DNA from: JBAZWE01 sp041658605
Lineage (GTDB): Bacteria > Actinomycetota > Thermoleophilia > BMS3ABIN01
DNA length: 20,267 nt
Reading direction: 5' to 3'
Assembly: GCA_041658605.1 (NCBI GenBank)
Contig: JBAZZU010000035.1
Coordinates: 1-20,267 of the forward strand
Notes under the pieces: model-generated
The model's input: only the letters and a program-made list of their open reading frames with translations
Database searches by the model: none
Told to the model about the DNA's origin: nothing
Translations under genes and position numbers: made by a program
Shown here: positions 1 through 6,151 of the stretch, piece by piece
How positions within the stretch are numbered: the stretch's first letter is position 1
Layout: each line of letters opens with the position of its first letter

Positions 1-22
1 ATTAAATGCTTGGAGGCAGACC

Positions 23-301
23 ATGACGCTCAGTATCACCGAAGACATCCGATCGATCACTGACCTGAAAAGAAATACAAACTCCGTGCTGGATCAACTC
101 CATAAAACCAAGCGCCCTGTCGTCCTGACGGTGAACGGTAAGGCGGAGGCTGTAATTGTTGACGCAAAAGAATATGAGAAAATAACAATTGCCTTTAACA
201 TGCTCAAGCTTCTCCTGCCGGCCGAGGAGGACATCAAAGAGGGCCGCTACACCGAGGCCAAAGGTTTTTTTGAGGAGTTAAAGCGTGAAAAAGGCATTTA
301 A
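23..301 (+). CDS. Type II antitoxin, Phd/YefM family
   Basis: This 92-residue protein fits the Phd/YefM antitoxin family. Its N-terminal half (about residues 8-55) has the typical layout of this DNA-binding fold: an ITDLKRN-type segment, then a VVLTVNGKAEAVIVDAKEY strand-turn-helix. The C-terminal part is charged (EEDIKEGRYTEAKGFFEELK) and would wrap the toxin. Family members neutralise a ParE/RelE toxin and repress their own promoter. GGAGG at 12-16 sits the right distance upstream of the ATG. The gene overlaps the toxin gene that follows by 17 bases, which is typical of co-translated antitoxin-toxin pairs. The promoter lies outside the window. Family call is firm; the cognate pairing is inferred from the overlap. 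Confidence 0.9.
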   Translation: MTLSITEDIRSITDLKRNTNSVLDQLHKTKRPVVLTVNGKAEAVIVDAKEYEKITIAFNMLKLLLPAEEDIKEGRYTEAKGFFEELKREKGI

Positions 302-584
302 GGTATTCATTACCCAGAATGCGCAGGATGACCTCAGACATATTTTCTCCTACATCGCTGAAGACAATGTAAGTAACGCAAAGGTGTTTGTCTCTGAGCT
401 GGAGGAGAAAATAAATTCCCTTTCAACCATGCCTGAACGGGCATCGCACATTCCTGAAAATATTTTTTTTGGCACGGATTACCGGCAGTTGATACACGGA
501 AAATACAGAGTTATCTATCGCATTGATAAAAGTGATATTTATATATTGAGAGTGGTCCACGGTTCGAAGCTTCTTGAGCTGTAG
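285..584 (+). CDS. Type II toxin, RelE/ParE family
   Basis: This 99-residue basic protein has the ParE/RelE fold pattern: an N-terminal strand FKVFITQNAQDDL, a helical hairpin with paired acidic/basic residues (about 15-50), then the strand block YRQLIHGKYRVIYRI and a final IYILRVVHGSK strand. The RVVHGSK ending is characteristic of ParE-like members. ParE proteins poison DNA gyrase while RelE proteins cleave mRNA at the ribosome; sequence alone does not settle which applies. The GTG start at 285 lies inside the antitoxin gene and is preceded by GAGGAG at 272-277, so the two are translationally coupled. No truncation is visible. Confidence 0.88.
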   Translation: MKKAFKVFITQNAQDDLRHIFSYIAEDNVSNAKVFVSELEEKINSLSTMPERASHIPENIFFGTDYRQLIHGKYRVIYRIDKSDIYILRVVHGSKLLEL

Positions 585-853
585 AGCGTGTCGCACGGCC
601 TGAGGGTTGATAAATTTCGAAAGAGTGATTGAAGCTAACGCCGATTTTGGTTTGACTGGGAAAACGACCATCGACAGCTTAAGTGTCCAATTGACAGGTT
701 TCTCGGGGTGATGGAGGATTAACAGGATCAGTCTAAGACGCCAGGTCAAAATATGTTCTTCCAGCAATTGTGAGAATATCAAATGAATGGATAGGGTTTT
801 ATACTGACAGGATTTGCAGGGTTGGGGTTGTTATATGGATAGGTATAAACACT
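585..853. other. Gene-poor stretch with degenerate repeat fragments
   Basis: I find no convincing gene here. The stretch contains TTAACAGGATCAG at 719-731, repeated exactly at 2691-2703 after the second toxin-antitoxin pair, and a related TGACAGGATTTGCAGG fragment near 804. Similar AACAGGAT strings are widespread intergenic elements in environmental genomes. A 34-codon open frame (604-705) has no good start or recognisable product. The stretch ends at the cassette-type core at 854. It is AT-rich and looks like decayed accessory DNA. Confidence 0.5.
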
Positions 854-860
854 GTTAGGC
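854..860 (+). other. Candidate integron R' core (cassette left boundary)
   Basis: GTTAGGC fits the integron recombination-core consensus GTTRRRY exactly and is the same heptamer as the R' box of the attC-like site at 2037-2043. It lies 24 bases before the lipoprotein start codon, the spacing expected for the front end of a gene cassette. I cannot find matching L', L'' and R'' boxes upstream. It may be the end of an attI or of a decayed attC, or chance. The seven bases are seen; the role is inferred from the downstream attC. Confidence 0.4.
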
Positions 861-884
861 CGCTTATCGAAAGCTGAGTTCACT

Positions 885-1916
885 ATGAGAATAACAGTCG
901 CAGCATTTTGCTCCTTTTTGACCGCACTTCTAGTCGTGGTGGGATGTCAAACAGTACCTCCCAATCAGGGAGAGTTGCCCGCTCCGACAACTGTGCCAAT
1001 AATAACAAATACAACACTTCCTGATGTTAAAAGGGAAGATGGGGCGCGCAGAGTGAACATCCCCATGGACGGAAGTCTGCAAAATCCTGCCTGGTCTCCT
1101 GATAGTAATTCACTCCTTTTTACAAGGTTTAGGAATGGCTACAATGCAGAACCTGCCGACCTCTTTACGGTTGACCTGAGCTCAAGTGGCATAAGAGCGC
1201 TTATTTCGGATGGAAGTGGAAATGTTAATCTGCCAGGTTCCAGCTGGAATCCTCTCACCGAAAGAATAGTTTTTTCGTCATCTCGTGAGCCGCACGACGA
1301 AATATACATTATTGGTGATCATGGCAGTCCTGGTGACGAAGTCAAAATTACCAACCGAGCAAACATGGTGGCGTATGAGCCTTCTCTGTCCCCTGATGGT
1401 CAATGGGTTGTTTTTGAATCGCACGAATTAGATGTTGATGACAATGGAATCATCGTCAAATACATGCTGGATGGAACGATACCATACCAGAATCTGACCA
1501 ACCCGGGCGAAGATTGCCGACAGTCCAACTGGTCACCGGCCGGCGATAAAATACTCTATCAGAAAGTCGATGATGGTCAGTGGGAGATCTGGATAATGAA
1601 TATAGATGGTACAAATCATCAAAAGGTCACAAGTGGCTCAGGCGATAAAACCGATGCTTCTTTCTCCCCTGACGGACAATGGATCTTATATAGTTCAAAT
1701 GAACCCGGGCTTGCGTTTGCCAATTTGTTCATCACACCAGCTTCAGGGGGAAATGCCATCAGAATAACGCATTATGAAGGATACGACGGTGCTCCGGCCT
1801 GGTCTCCCGATGGAAAAAAGATTGTTTTTGAATCGTATCCTGGCGACCCGGATGATTCATCAGGCACAACGCTTTTGATAATTGATGTTCCGGCAAACCA
1901 TGGTCAGCAACGTTAA
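885..1916 (+). CDS. TolB-like beta-propeller lipoprotein (PD40 repeats)
   Basis: This is a 343-residue predicted lipoprotein. Residues 1-20 form a signal peptide with a VVGC lipobox, so Cys21 would be acylated and the protein anchored outside the membrane. The mature part carries six PD40/WD40-like motifs of the form W/F-S-P-D-G-x-x-I/V-x-F, near residues 67, 118, 165, 212, 257 and 306 (for example LSPDGQWVVFES and WSPDGKKIVFES). That is enough for a six-bladed propeller like that of TolB. No partner domain or enzyme motif is visible, so the role is unknown; propellers of this type usually bind proteins or ligands. The ribosome binding site is weak. The gene is alone between an R' core and an attC-like site, so it is probably a mobile cassette gene, and its base composition is more AT-rich than the core genes. 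Confidence 0.82.
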   Translation: MRITVAAFCSFLTALLVVVGCQTVPPNQGELPAPTTVPIITNTTLPDVKREDGARRVNIPMDGSLQNPAWSPDSNSLLFTRFRNGYNAEPADLFTVDLSSSGIRALISDGSGNVNLPGSSWNPLTERIVFSSSREPHDEIYIIGDHGSPGDEVKITNRANMVAYEPSLSPDGQWVVFESHELDVDDNGIIVKYMLDGTIPYQNLTNPGEDCRQSNWSPAGDKILYQKVDDGQWEIWIMNIDGTNHQKVTSGSGDKTDASFSPDGQWILYSSNEPGLAFANLFITPASGGNAIRITHYEGYDGAPAWSPDGKKIVFESYPGDPDDSSGTTLLIIDVPANHGQQR

Positions 1917-1919
1917 GCG

Positions 1920-2043
1920 GGCCAACCTGTTGTTGCAGCCGATCGCCTGCCGCGCCGCGATTCAGTGTATTCTTCCTTGCATCGAACTGCTTCGGCGGGG
2001 CGCATATGCCACATCCGGCGGCGGCTGAACTCCGTCGTTAGGC
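1920..2043 (+). repeat. attC-like integron recombination site
   Basis: The site has all four simple boxes in order: R'' GGCCAAC (1920-1926), L'' TTGCAGCCG (1933-1941), L' CGGCTGAA (2022-2029) and R' GTTAGGC (2037-2043). The reverse complement of L' is TTCAGCCG, so L'' pairs with it except for one extra base (G1935), the extrahelical base that is a hallmark of attC. The R-L spacers are 6 and 7 bases. The 80-base centre is partly self-complementary and GC-rich. Total length of 124 bases is within the normal attC range. It starts 4 bases after the lipoprotein stop codon, as in a cassette. R'' matches its consensus only partly. No integrase gene is in the window. Confidence 0.7.
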
Positions 2044-2060
2044 GTGACATAAATAACCGC

Positions 2061-2089
2061 TTGAAATATATGTATAAAATACATATAAT
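2061..2089 (+). promoter_or_regulatory. brnTA promoter with embedded operator
   Basis: A near-consensus sigma-70 promoter is visible: TTGAAA (2061-2066), a 17-base spacer, and TATAAT (2084-2089). The spacer and the front of the -10 box are one perfect inverted repeat, TATATGTAT (2067-2075) and ATACATATA (2079-2087) around AAA. A repressor bound there would block RNA polymerase. BrnA antitoxins are known to repress their own operon through such repeats. The transcript would begin at or one base before the GTG start at 2096, so the mRNA should be leaderless. Confidence 0.8.
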
Positions 2090-2095
2090 CGGTAA

Positions 2096-2362
2096 GTGCG
2101 CTTCCAGTTCGATCCCTTAAAAGCCAAAAGCAATAAAAAGAAGCACGACGTTTCTTTCGCGGACGCGGAAGGGATATTTTACGATCCGCTGGCGTTGCAT
2201 CAACAGGACACCGATTGTGAGGACGAAGAGCGGTTTGTTGCCGTTGGAATTGGCAGCGCGGGACTGGTTGTAGTTGTTATCTACACGCATCGCGGTAAGG
2301 AGATCCGCCTGATCTCTGCTCGTCGCGCTACACGACGTGAGGTGAAGCAATATGAAAGCTGA
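2096..2362 (+). CDS. brnT: BrnT family type II toxin
   Basis: This 88-residue protein matches BrnT along its whole length: an opening FQFDPLKAKSNKKKHDVSFADA, a central DPLAL followed by an acidic loop and EERFVAVGI, then the strand VVVVIYTHRGKEIRLISARRATRREVKQYE. The ISARRATRRE motif near the end is the most diagnostic part. BrnT is a RelE-fold ribonuclease that blocks translation and is held inactive by BrnA. The toxin precedes the antitoxin, the usual BrnTA order. No Shine-Dalgarno is present and the -10 box ends six bases before the GTG, so translation is probably leaderless. The gene directly follows the attC-like site, so it may belong to a second cassette, but no attC was found after brnA. 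Confidence 0.9.
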   Translation: MRFQFDPLKAKSNKKKHDVSFADAEGIFYDPLALHQQDTDCEDEERFVAVGIGSAGLVVVVIYTHRGKEIRLISARRATRREVKQYES

Positions 2363-2645
2363 ATATGATTTTTCAAAAGGCAAGCGGGGTGCGATAGTCG
2401 CCCAAAAAGGCAAGACGCGCATTACCATCTACATCGATAATGCTGTCCTGGATGAGTTTCGCGCCCGCGCGGAGCGTGCAGGCACCGGCTATCAGACAAT
2501 GATGAATGAGGCGCTTAAGGCCTATTTGGGAAAGAGTGAACAGCCGGTAACAGAGTCCCTGTTGCGCCAGGTGATCAGGGAGGAGCTACCAGAATATCGG
2601 CCAACCAGGCGCTCCACCGGCAACAAAAAGCGCAATACCAGTTAG
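2352..2645 (+). CDS. brnA: BrnA family antitoxin (ribbon-helix-helix)
   Basis: This 97-residue protein overlaps the end of brnT by 11 bases. Its centre, RITIYIDNAVLDEFRARAERAGTGYQTMMNEALKAYL (about residues 23-60), is a ribbon-helix-helix DNA-binding domain: the ITIYID strand contacts DNA and the GTGYQTMMNEAL helix forms the dimer. The N-terminal segment (MKAEYDFSKGKRG) resembles the BrnA region before the domain, and the C-terminal tail (LLRQVIREELPEYR) is the kind of segment that could bind toxin. BrnA neutralises BrnT and represses the operon. The perfect inverted repeat at 2067-2087 is the obvious target. A basic tail (RPTRRSTGNKKRNTS) follows. Confidence 0.9.
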   Translation: MKAEYDFSKGKRGAIVAQKGKTRITIYIDNAVLDEFRARAERAGTGYQTMMNEALKAYLGKSEQPVTESLLRQVIREELPEYRPTRRSTGNKKRNTS

Positions 2646-2728
2646 CTCACGCGAGATCTCATCGGCAAGCTGCTCCTCAGTTTAAGAGACTTAACAGGAT
2701 CAGCCCTGCCGCATCACAAGACGATTTG

Positions 2729-2742
2729 TTACGCAAGCGTAA
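2729..2742. repeat. Short inverted repeat between brnA and vapB
   Basis: TTACGC (2729-2734) and GCGTAA (2737-2742) form a perfect 6-bp inverted repeat around AA. It lies in the 172-base gap between two toxin-antitoxin operons, 76 bases before vapB. No T-run follows, so it is not an intrinsic terminator; a regulator binding site is possible. The same gap holds the TTAACAGGATCAG element at 2691-2703. Confidence 0.35.
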
Positions 2743-2778
2743 AGTGTTAACCGCATATTTCCCGAAGCCCGTCTACAA

Positions 2779-2806
2779 TGTGTATAATAAGATTAATCTA
2801 TACACA
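2779..2806 (+). promoter_or_regulatory. vapBC -10 box within an inverted-repeat operator
   Basis: TGTGTATA (2779-2786) and TATACACA (2799-2806) are perfect 8-bp arms with a 12-base spacer. The left arm overlaps a consensus -10 box, TATAAT (2783-2788), preceded by TG. The -35 region is weak. The right arm ends 11 bases before the vapB ATG and abuts its ribosome binding site (CGGAGG, 2808-2813). VapB family antitoxins repress their own promoters through such repeats. The site is seen; VapB binding is inferred. Confidence 0.7.
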
Positions 2807-2817
2807 CCGGAGGCATC

Positions 2818-3012
2818 ATGCGAACAAACGTCGTGATCGATGATGATTTGATGAAATCGGCTCTTAAGCAGTCCGGGCTAAAGACAAAAAGGGCTGTAAT
2901 AGAAGAAGGGCTCCGATTGCTGGTGGAGCTTGGCCGCCAGTCACAAGCCAAGGCGTTCCGGGGCAAGCTCAAGTGGTCCGGCAACCTCGATGAGATGCGG
3001 ACCGATAAATGA
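2818..3012 (+). CDS. vapB: VapB family antitoxin
   Basis: This 64-residue protein is a VapB-type antitoxin. Residues 1-35 (RTNVVIDDDLMKSALKQSGLKTKRAVIEEGLRLLV) form a ribbon-helix-helix DNA-binding domain, with VVIDDDL as the strand and the TKRAVIEEGLRLL helix typical of the VapB2-like group. The C-terminal region (FRGKLKWSGNLDEMR) matches the usual toxin-binding tail, with conserved G-x-x-x-W-x-G-x-L. A strong ribosome binding site, CGGAGG, precedes the ATG by four bases. The stop codon overlaps the vapC start (ATGA at 3009-3012). It should repress its own promoter through the repeat at 2779-2806. Confidence 0.9.
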   Translation: MRTNVVIDDDLMKSALKQSGLKTKRAVIEEGLRLLVELGRQSQAKAFRGKLKWSGNLDEMRTDK

Positions 3013-3404
3013 TCCTGGTGGATTCGTCCGTCTGGATCGATTACTTCAATGGCAGAAAAACAGCCGGAACCGATTGGCTCGATGCGGCGCTGGGAAGCGA
3101 GCAACTGGTAACAGGGGATATCATCCTCACTGAGGTTCTGCAGGGGTTCCAAAGCGACAAGGACTTCAATACCGCAAAAAAACTGCTCCTGACCTTCCCG
3201 GTCATGGAGATGGGGGGCCAGGAGATGGCCATCAAAAGCGCGATGAGCTACCGGTTACTCAGAAAGAAGGGGGTCACAGTCAGGAAAACCATCGACGTGA
3301 TGATCGGCACCTTCTGCATTCATAACCACATTCTTCTTTTGCATAGCGACAGGGACTTCGATCCGATGGAAAAGTACCTGAAACTCAGGACGGTTGTACC
3401 GTAG
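3009..3404 (+). CDS. vapC: VapC family PIN-domain ribonuclease toxin
   Basis: This 131-residue PIN-domain protein is full length for VapC. The acidic metal-binding residues are in place: Asp5 (ILVDSSVWIDY), Glu42 (ILTEVLQG), Asp96 (TIDVMIG) and Asp114 (LLHSDRDFD). VapC toxins cleave tRNA or rRNA in a magnesium-dependent way and are inhibited by VapB. The gene overlaps vapB by four bases, so the two are translationally coupled. All catalytic positions are intact, so it is predicted to be active. It is the last gene of the accessory region; 81 bases later the core trpS operon begins and base composition becomes GC-rich. Confidence 0.92.
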   Translation: MILVDSSVWIDYFNGRKTAGTDWLDAALGSEQLVTGDIILTEVLQGFQSDKDFNTAKKLLLTFPVMEMGGQEMAIKSAMSYRLLRKKGVTVRKTIDVMIGTFCIHNHILLLHSDRDFDPMEKYLKLRTVVP

Positions 3405-3473
3405 AGATAAGGCGGCGGGGATTCAGGGGAGAGCGTGTGATTCTGATGGCGTGCAATTCCCCCCGCCCTCCGA

Positions 3474-3479
3474 TAAAAT
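3474..3479 (+). promoter_or_regulatory. Candidate -10 box of a leaderless trpS promoter
   Basis: TAAAAT at 3474-3479 is followed by exactly six bases and then the trpS ATG at 3486, the spacing of the leaderless signature seen in Actinobacteria and Deinococcus. No Shine-Dalgarno is visible before trpS, which supports it. No good -35 box was found. brnT has the same spacing. Confidence 0.45.
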
Positions 3480-3485
3480 CCACCC

Positions 3486-4502
3486 ATGCCTGCACAACCC
3501 AAGGAACCAAACCTACCCACCCGCGAGCGTGTCTTCTCCGGAATGCGGCCGACCGGCCGCCTGCATCTTGGTCACCTCCTCGGCGCCCTCCCCAACTGGG
3601 TAGAACTCCAGGACGACTACGACTGCTACTACTGTGTCGCCGACCTGCACGCGCTGACCACCCGTTACGACAACGTCGCGGGCATGAAGCAGGACGGCAT
3701 CGAGATGGTCGCCGACTGGATCGCCGCCGGCATCGACCCGGAGCGCAGCGTCATCTTCCGCCAGTCCGAGGTCAAGGAACACAGTGAGCTGGCCCTGCTG
3801 CTGGGCATGCTGGTGCCGGTCTCATGGCTGACGCGGGTGCCTTCCTATAAAGAGATGGTCACCGAGCTTGGCGAACGCGTCGCCACCCTCGGCTTCCTCG
3901 GCTATCCCGTCCTTCAGACCGCCGACATCATCCTCTACAAGGCGGGCCGCGTGCCCGTGGGTGAGGACCAGCTGGCGCATCTGGAGCTGGCGCGAGAGAT
4001 CGTGCGGCGCTTCAATGGCCTCTACGGGCCGGTCTTCCCGGAACCCAAGGCGCTTCTCACACAGACGCCACGGCTTCTCGGGCTCGACGGTCGCAAGATG
4101 AGCAAGTCGTACGGCAACACCATCGATATCGCGGAAGACCCAGAGTCCATCCGCAAGAAGATTTCTTCCATGTTCACCGACCCGGCGCGCCAGCGGCTCA
4201 AGGACCCCGGGCATCCGGACAAGTGCAATGTTTTCTCATACCATCAATTTTTCGACGCGCCTGAAGCCGAGCAGGATGAGATCGACGTCGCCTGCCGTGC
4301 CGCCACCATCGGTTGCACTGAATGCAAGGGGAGGCTCGCGGACCGCATAATGGCGCGGCTCGACCCCATCCGCGAGAAGCGCGAGGCACTGCTGGCCGAG
4401 CCCGGGCGCATGGAAGCGATTCTCAAAGACGGCCGCGCGCGGGCCCAGGTCGTGGCCACGGAAGTGCTGGATGAAGCATGCCGCGCAATCGGAATAGAAT
4501 GA
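3486..4502 (+). CDS. trpS: Tryptophanyl-tRNA synthetase
   Basis: TrpRS attaches tryptophan to tRNA-Trp in the cytoplasm, using ATP. The 338-residue protein has the normal bacterial length and class I signatures: the HIGH-type motif HLGH at residues 27-30 inside FSGMRPTGRLHLGHLLGAL, the Trp-pocket stretch YPVLQTADIILY, VPVGEDQLAHLELAREI, and KMSKS at residues 204-208. The ATG at 3486 lacks a Shine-Dalgarno and lies six bases after a -10 box. It heads a run of six same-strand genes and its stop overlaps the scpA ribosome binding site, so it is probably the first gene of the operon. No T-box is seen upstream. The neighbouring aromatic amino acid genes may reflect coordinated supply, which is inference. 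Confidence 0.97.
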   Translation: MPAQPKEPNLPTRERVFSGMRPTGRLHLGHLLGALPNWVELQDDYDCYYCVADLHALTTRYDNVAGMKQDGIEMVADWIAAGIDPERSVIFRQSEVKEHSELALLLGMLVPVSWLTRVPSYKEMVTELGERVATLGFLGYPVLQTADIILYKAGRVPVGEDQLAHLELAREIVRRFNGLYGPVFPEPKALLTQTPRLLGLDGRKMSKSYGNTIDIAEDPESIRKKISSMFTDPARQRLKDPGHPDKCNVFSYHQFFDAPEAEQDEIDVACRAATIGCTECKGRLADRIMARLDPIREKREALLAEPGRMEAILKDGRARAQVVATEVLDEACRAIGIE

Positions 4503-4512
4503 GGGATTTTTA

Positions 4513-5274
4513 ATGGCGCACGACTGGGACCTCGAGTTTCTCGACCTCGATCTGGAAGTCTTCCAGGGGCCGTTCGACCTGCTGCTGACGCTCATTCTCA
4601 AGGAAGAGATCAGCATCTTCGAGGTTTCTCTCTCCGACATCGTCATTTCCTACCTGCAGAAACTGGAGGCCGAGGAGGAGCTCGATCTCGAGGCCGCCAG
4701 CGAGTTCCTCATCCTCATGAGCGCGCTGCTGGAGATCAAGTCGGCGCAGCTGCTACCCAAACCTGAGGAACTCGATCTTGAAGAGCTGACGCCGGAAGAG
4801 GCCCGCGAGGAACTGGTCATCCGGCTCATCACCTACAAGAAGTTCAAGGAAGCGGCGGCATGGCTCCGGGCGCATTACGACGTCACGCGCCACTGGCATT
4901 ATCGCGCCGCGCCGCTGCCGAAGATCGTTACGCGGACGGCGGAGGAAGAAGTCCCCCACAAATACGATCCTGTGAAGTTGACCGACGCGCTGCGCGTGTT
5001 ACTGGCTGAGCCGCCCGAGATCAGGACGGACCACATAACCCGCGTCACCGCCAACGTCTGGGAGCAGATGAAGGCCATTCGTACGGCGGTTCGCCACCAG
5101 GCGAAGGTCTCCTTCGAGGATATCGTGGGTGACGCCGACCGCGTCACGCAGGCGGTCACGTTTTTCGCGCTGCTGGAGATGTTCAACTCGGGCGAGCTTG
5201 AGATAGAGCAGGAGCGCCTGTTCGGGCAGATACTTATTTATGAGGCACAGAAGAATAACAAGTTGATTGCTTGA
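4513..5274 (+). CDS. scpA: Segregation and condensation protein A
   Basis: ScpA is the kleisin subunit of the bacterial SMC condensin; it bridges the SMC heads and binds ScpB. The 253-residue protein has the kleisin N-terminal signature VFQGPFDLLLTLILKEEISIFEVSLSDIV (about residues 17-46), an acidic linker rich in Glu/Leu (about 55-100), and a C-terminal winged-helix segment (VSFEDIVGDADRVTQAVTFFALLEMFNSGELEIEQERLFGQI). GAGGGA (4501-4506), overlapping the trpS stop, serves as ribosome binding site for the ATG at 4513. The scpB gene follows directly, as in most genomes. Confidence 0.96.
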   Translation: MAHDWDLEFLDLDLEVFQGPFDLLLTLILKEEISIFEVSLSDIVISYLQKLEAEEELDLEAASEFLILMSALLEIKSAQLLPKPEELDLEELTPEEAREELVIRLITYKKFKEAAAWLRAHYDVTRHWHYRAAPLPKIVTRTAEEEVPHKYDPVKLTDALRVLLAEPPEIRTDHITRVTANVWEQMKAIRTAVRHQAKVSFEDIVGDADRVTQAVTFFALLEMFNSGELEIEQERLFGQILIYEAQKNNKLIA

Positions 5275-5300
5275 GGTTATTACCGGAGCGGGAGGAAAGT

Positions 5301-6137
5301 ATGGAAAACCGTGAAGAAGAAAATTTGAACCGGGATCCTGAGGACAACAGTCAGGACGCGGGCCAGTCTGATGACGCTCATGAGTCCGAGGCTGAGACTT
5401 GCGAGGCGGATACCTCCGCGTCTGAAACCCTGGCCGCGGAGAATCTTGAAAGTGAGATCCCCGGGGATGTGACTCCCGGAGTTCTGGCCTCCGAAACCGC
5501 GAATCTCGCCACCGAAACGCACGAGACTCAGATCGAAGATCCGGCGTGGCATGCTCCCGAGCGTGACGTTCGTGACATCGCCCGCGATATCGAGGCGGTG
5601 CTGTTTATCTCTTCCGAGCCGGTGACGCTTGAGGTGCTGGCGGAAGTGGCCGGGGTCGAGGGCGAGGGACTCGCACATGCGGTCGAGGCGGTACGCGAGA
5701 AATATTCAGATCCCGATGGCGGCATAATGTTTTCGGAGCTGGCGGGCGGCTACACGTTCCGCACCGGAGACCTGGCGCGCGAGGCGGTCGAGAACTTCTG
5801 CCGCCGCCCGGTCGATTATTCGCTTTCGCCGGCGGCCATGGAGACGATCGCCATCATCGCCTACCTGCAGCCGATCACCCGTCCCGAGATTGCCCGCATC
5901 AGGGGGGTCGGCGCCGACACGGTAGTGGCGAATCTTCTGGACAAGAGCCTGGTGGAAGAAGCCGGGCGCAACAAGCAGACGGGCGCGGTCAGGTATCGCA
6001 CGACCTCCGCTTTTGAAAAACTATTCGGCCTGTCGGGTCTGGCGGCGATGCCGTCCCTGGACGGGTTTGAGGCAACGGCTCAGGATGTCGGGGAGCTGCG
6101 GGAGAAGTTGCATCTGGCGGCTGAAAAGCGGCAATAG
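5301..6137 (+). CDS. scpB: Segregation and condensation protein B with long acidic N-terminus
   Basis: ScpB is the winged-helix partner of ScpA in the SMC condensin complex. The conserved part begins near residue 88 (RDIARDIEAVLFISSEPVTLEVLAEVAG) and continues through two winged helices, with the diagnostic LSPAAMETIAIIAYLQPITRPEIARIRGVGADTVVANLLDKSLVEE. The start is taken at ATG 5301, which has GGAGG at 5291-5295; a TTG at 5271 is in frame but has no better support. Of 278 residues, about the first 85 are a Glu/Asp/Ser/Thr-rich extension with repeated SE, SET and AE words. Typical ScpB is near 190 residues, so this is an unusual addition. Function of the tail is unknown. Confidence 0.94.
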   Translation: MENREEENLNRDPEDNSQDAGQSDDAHESEAETCEADTSASETLAAENLESEIPGDVTPGVLASETANLATETHETQIEDPAWHAPERDVRDIARDIEAVLFISSEPVTLEVLAEVAGVEGEGLAHAVEAVREKYSDPDGGIMFSELAGGYTFRTGDLAREAVENFCRRPVDYSLSPAAMETIAIIAYLQPITRPEIARIRGVGADTVVANLLDKSLVEEAGRNKQTGAVRYRTTSAFEKLFGLSGLAAMPSLDGFEATAQDVGELREKLHLAAEKRQ

Positions 6138-6151
6138 AAACGAGCTTTATT

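Noticed and set aside
604..705. A 34-codon plus-strand frame with protein-like composition (ANADFGLTGKTTIDS)
   Set aside because: It has only a TTG start, lies in decayed intergenic DNA and matches no family that I know; a gene remnant is possible but not supportable.
423..782. A 119-residue minus-strand frame covering the end of the ParE gene
   Set aside because: It is antisense to the toxin and reads through the AACAGGAT-type repeat; no family resemblance.
3414..3467. GGCGGGG / CCCCGCC inverted repeat before trpS
   Set aside because: Only seven pairs around a 40-base loop with no T-run; not a convincing terminator or operator.
5271..5300. Upstream TTG start for scpB
   Set aside because: It overlaps the scpA stop but lacks support, while ATG 5301 has GGAGG at the right distance.
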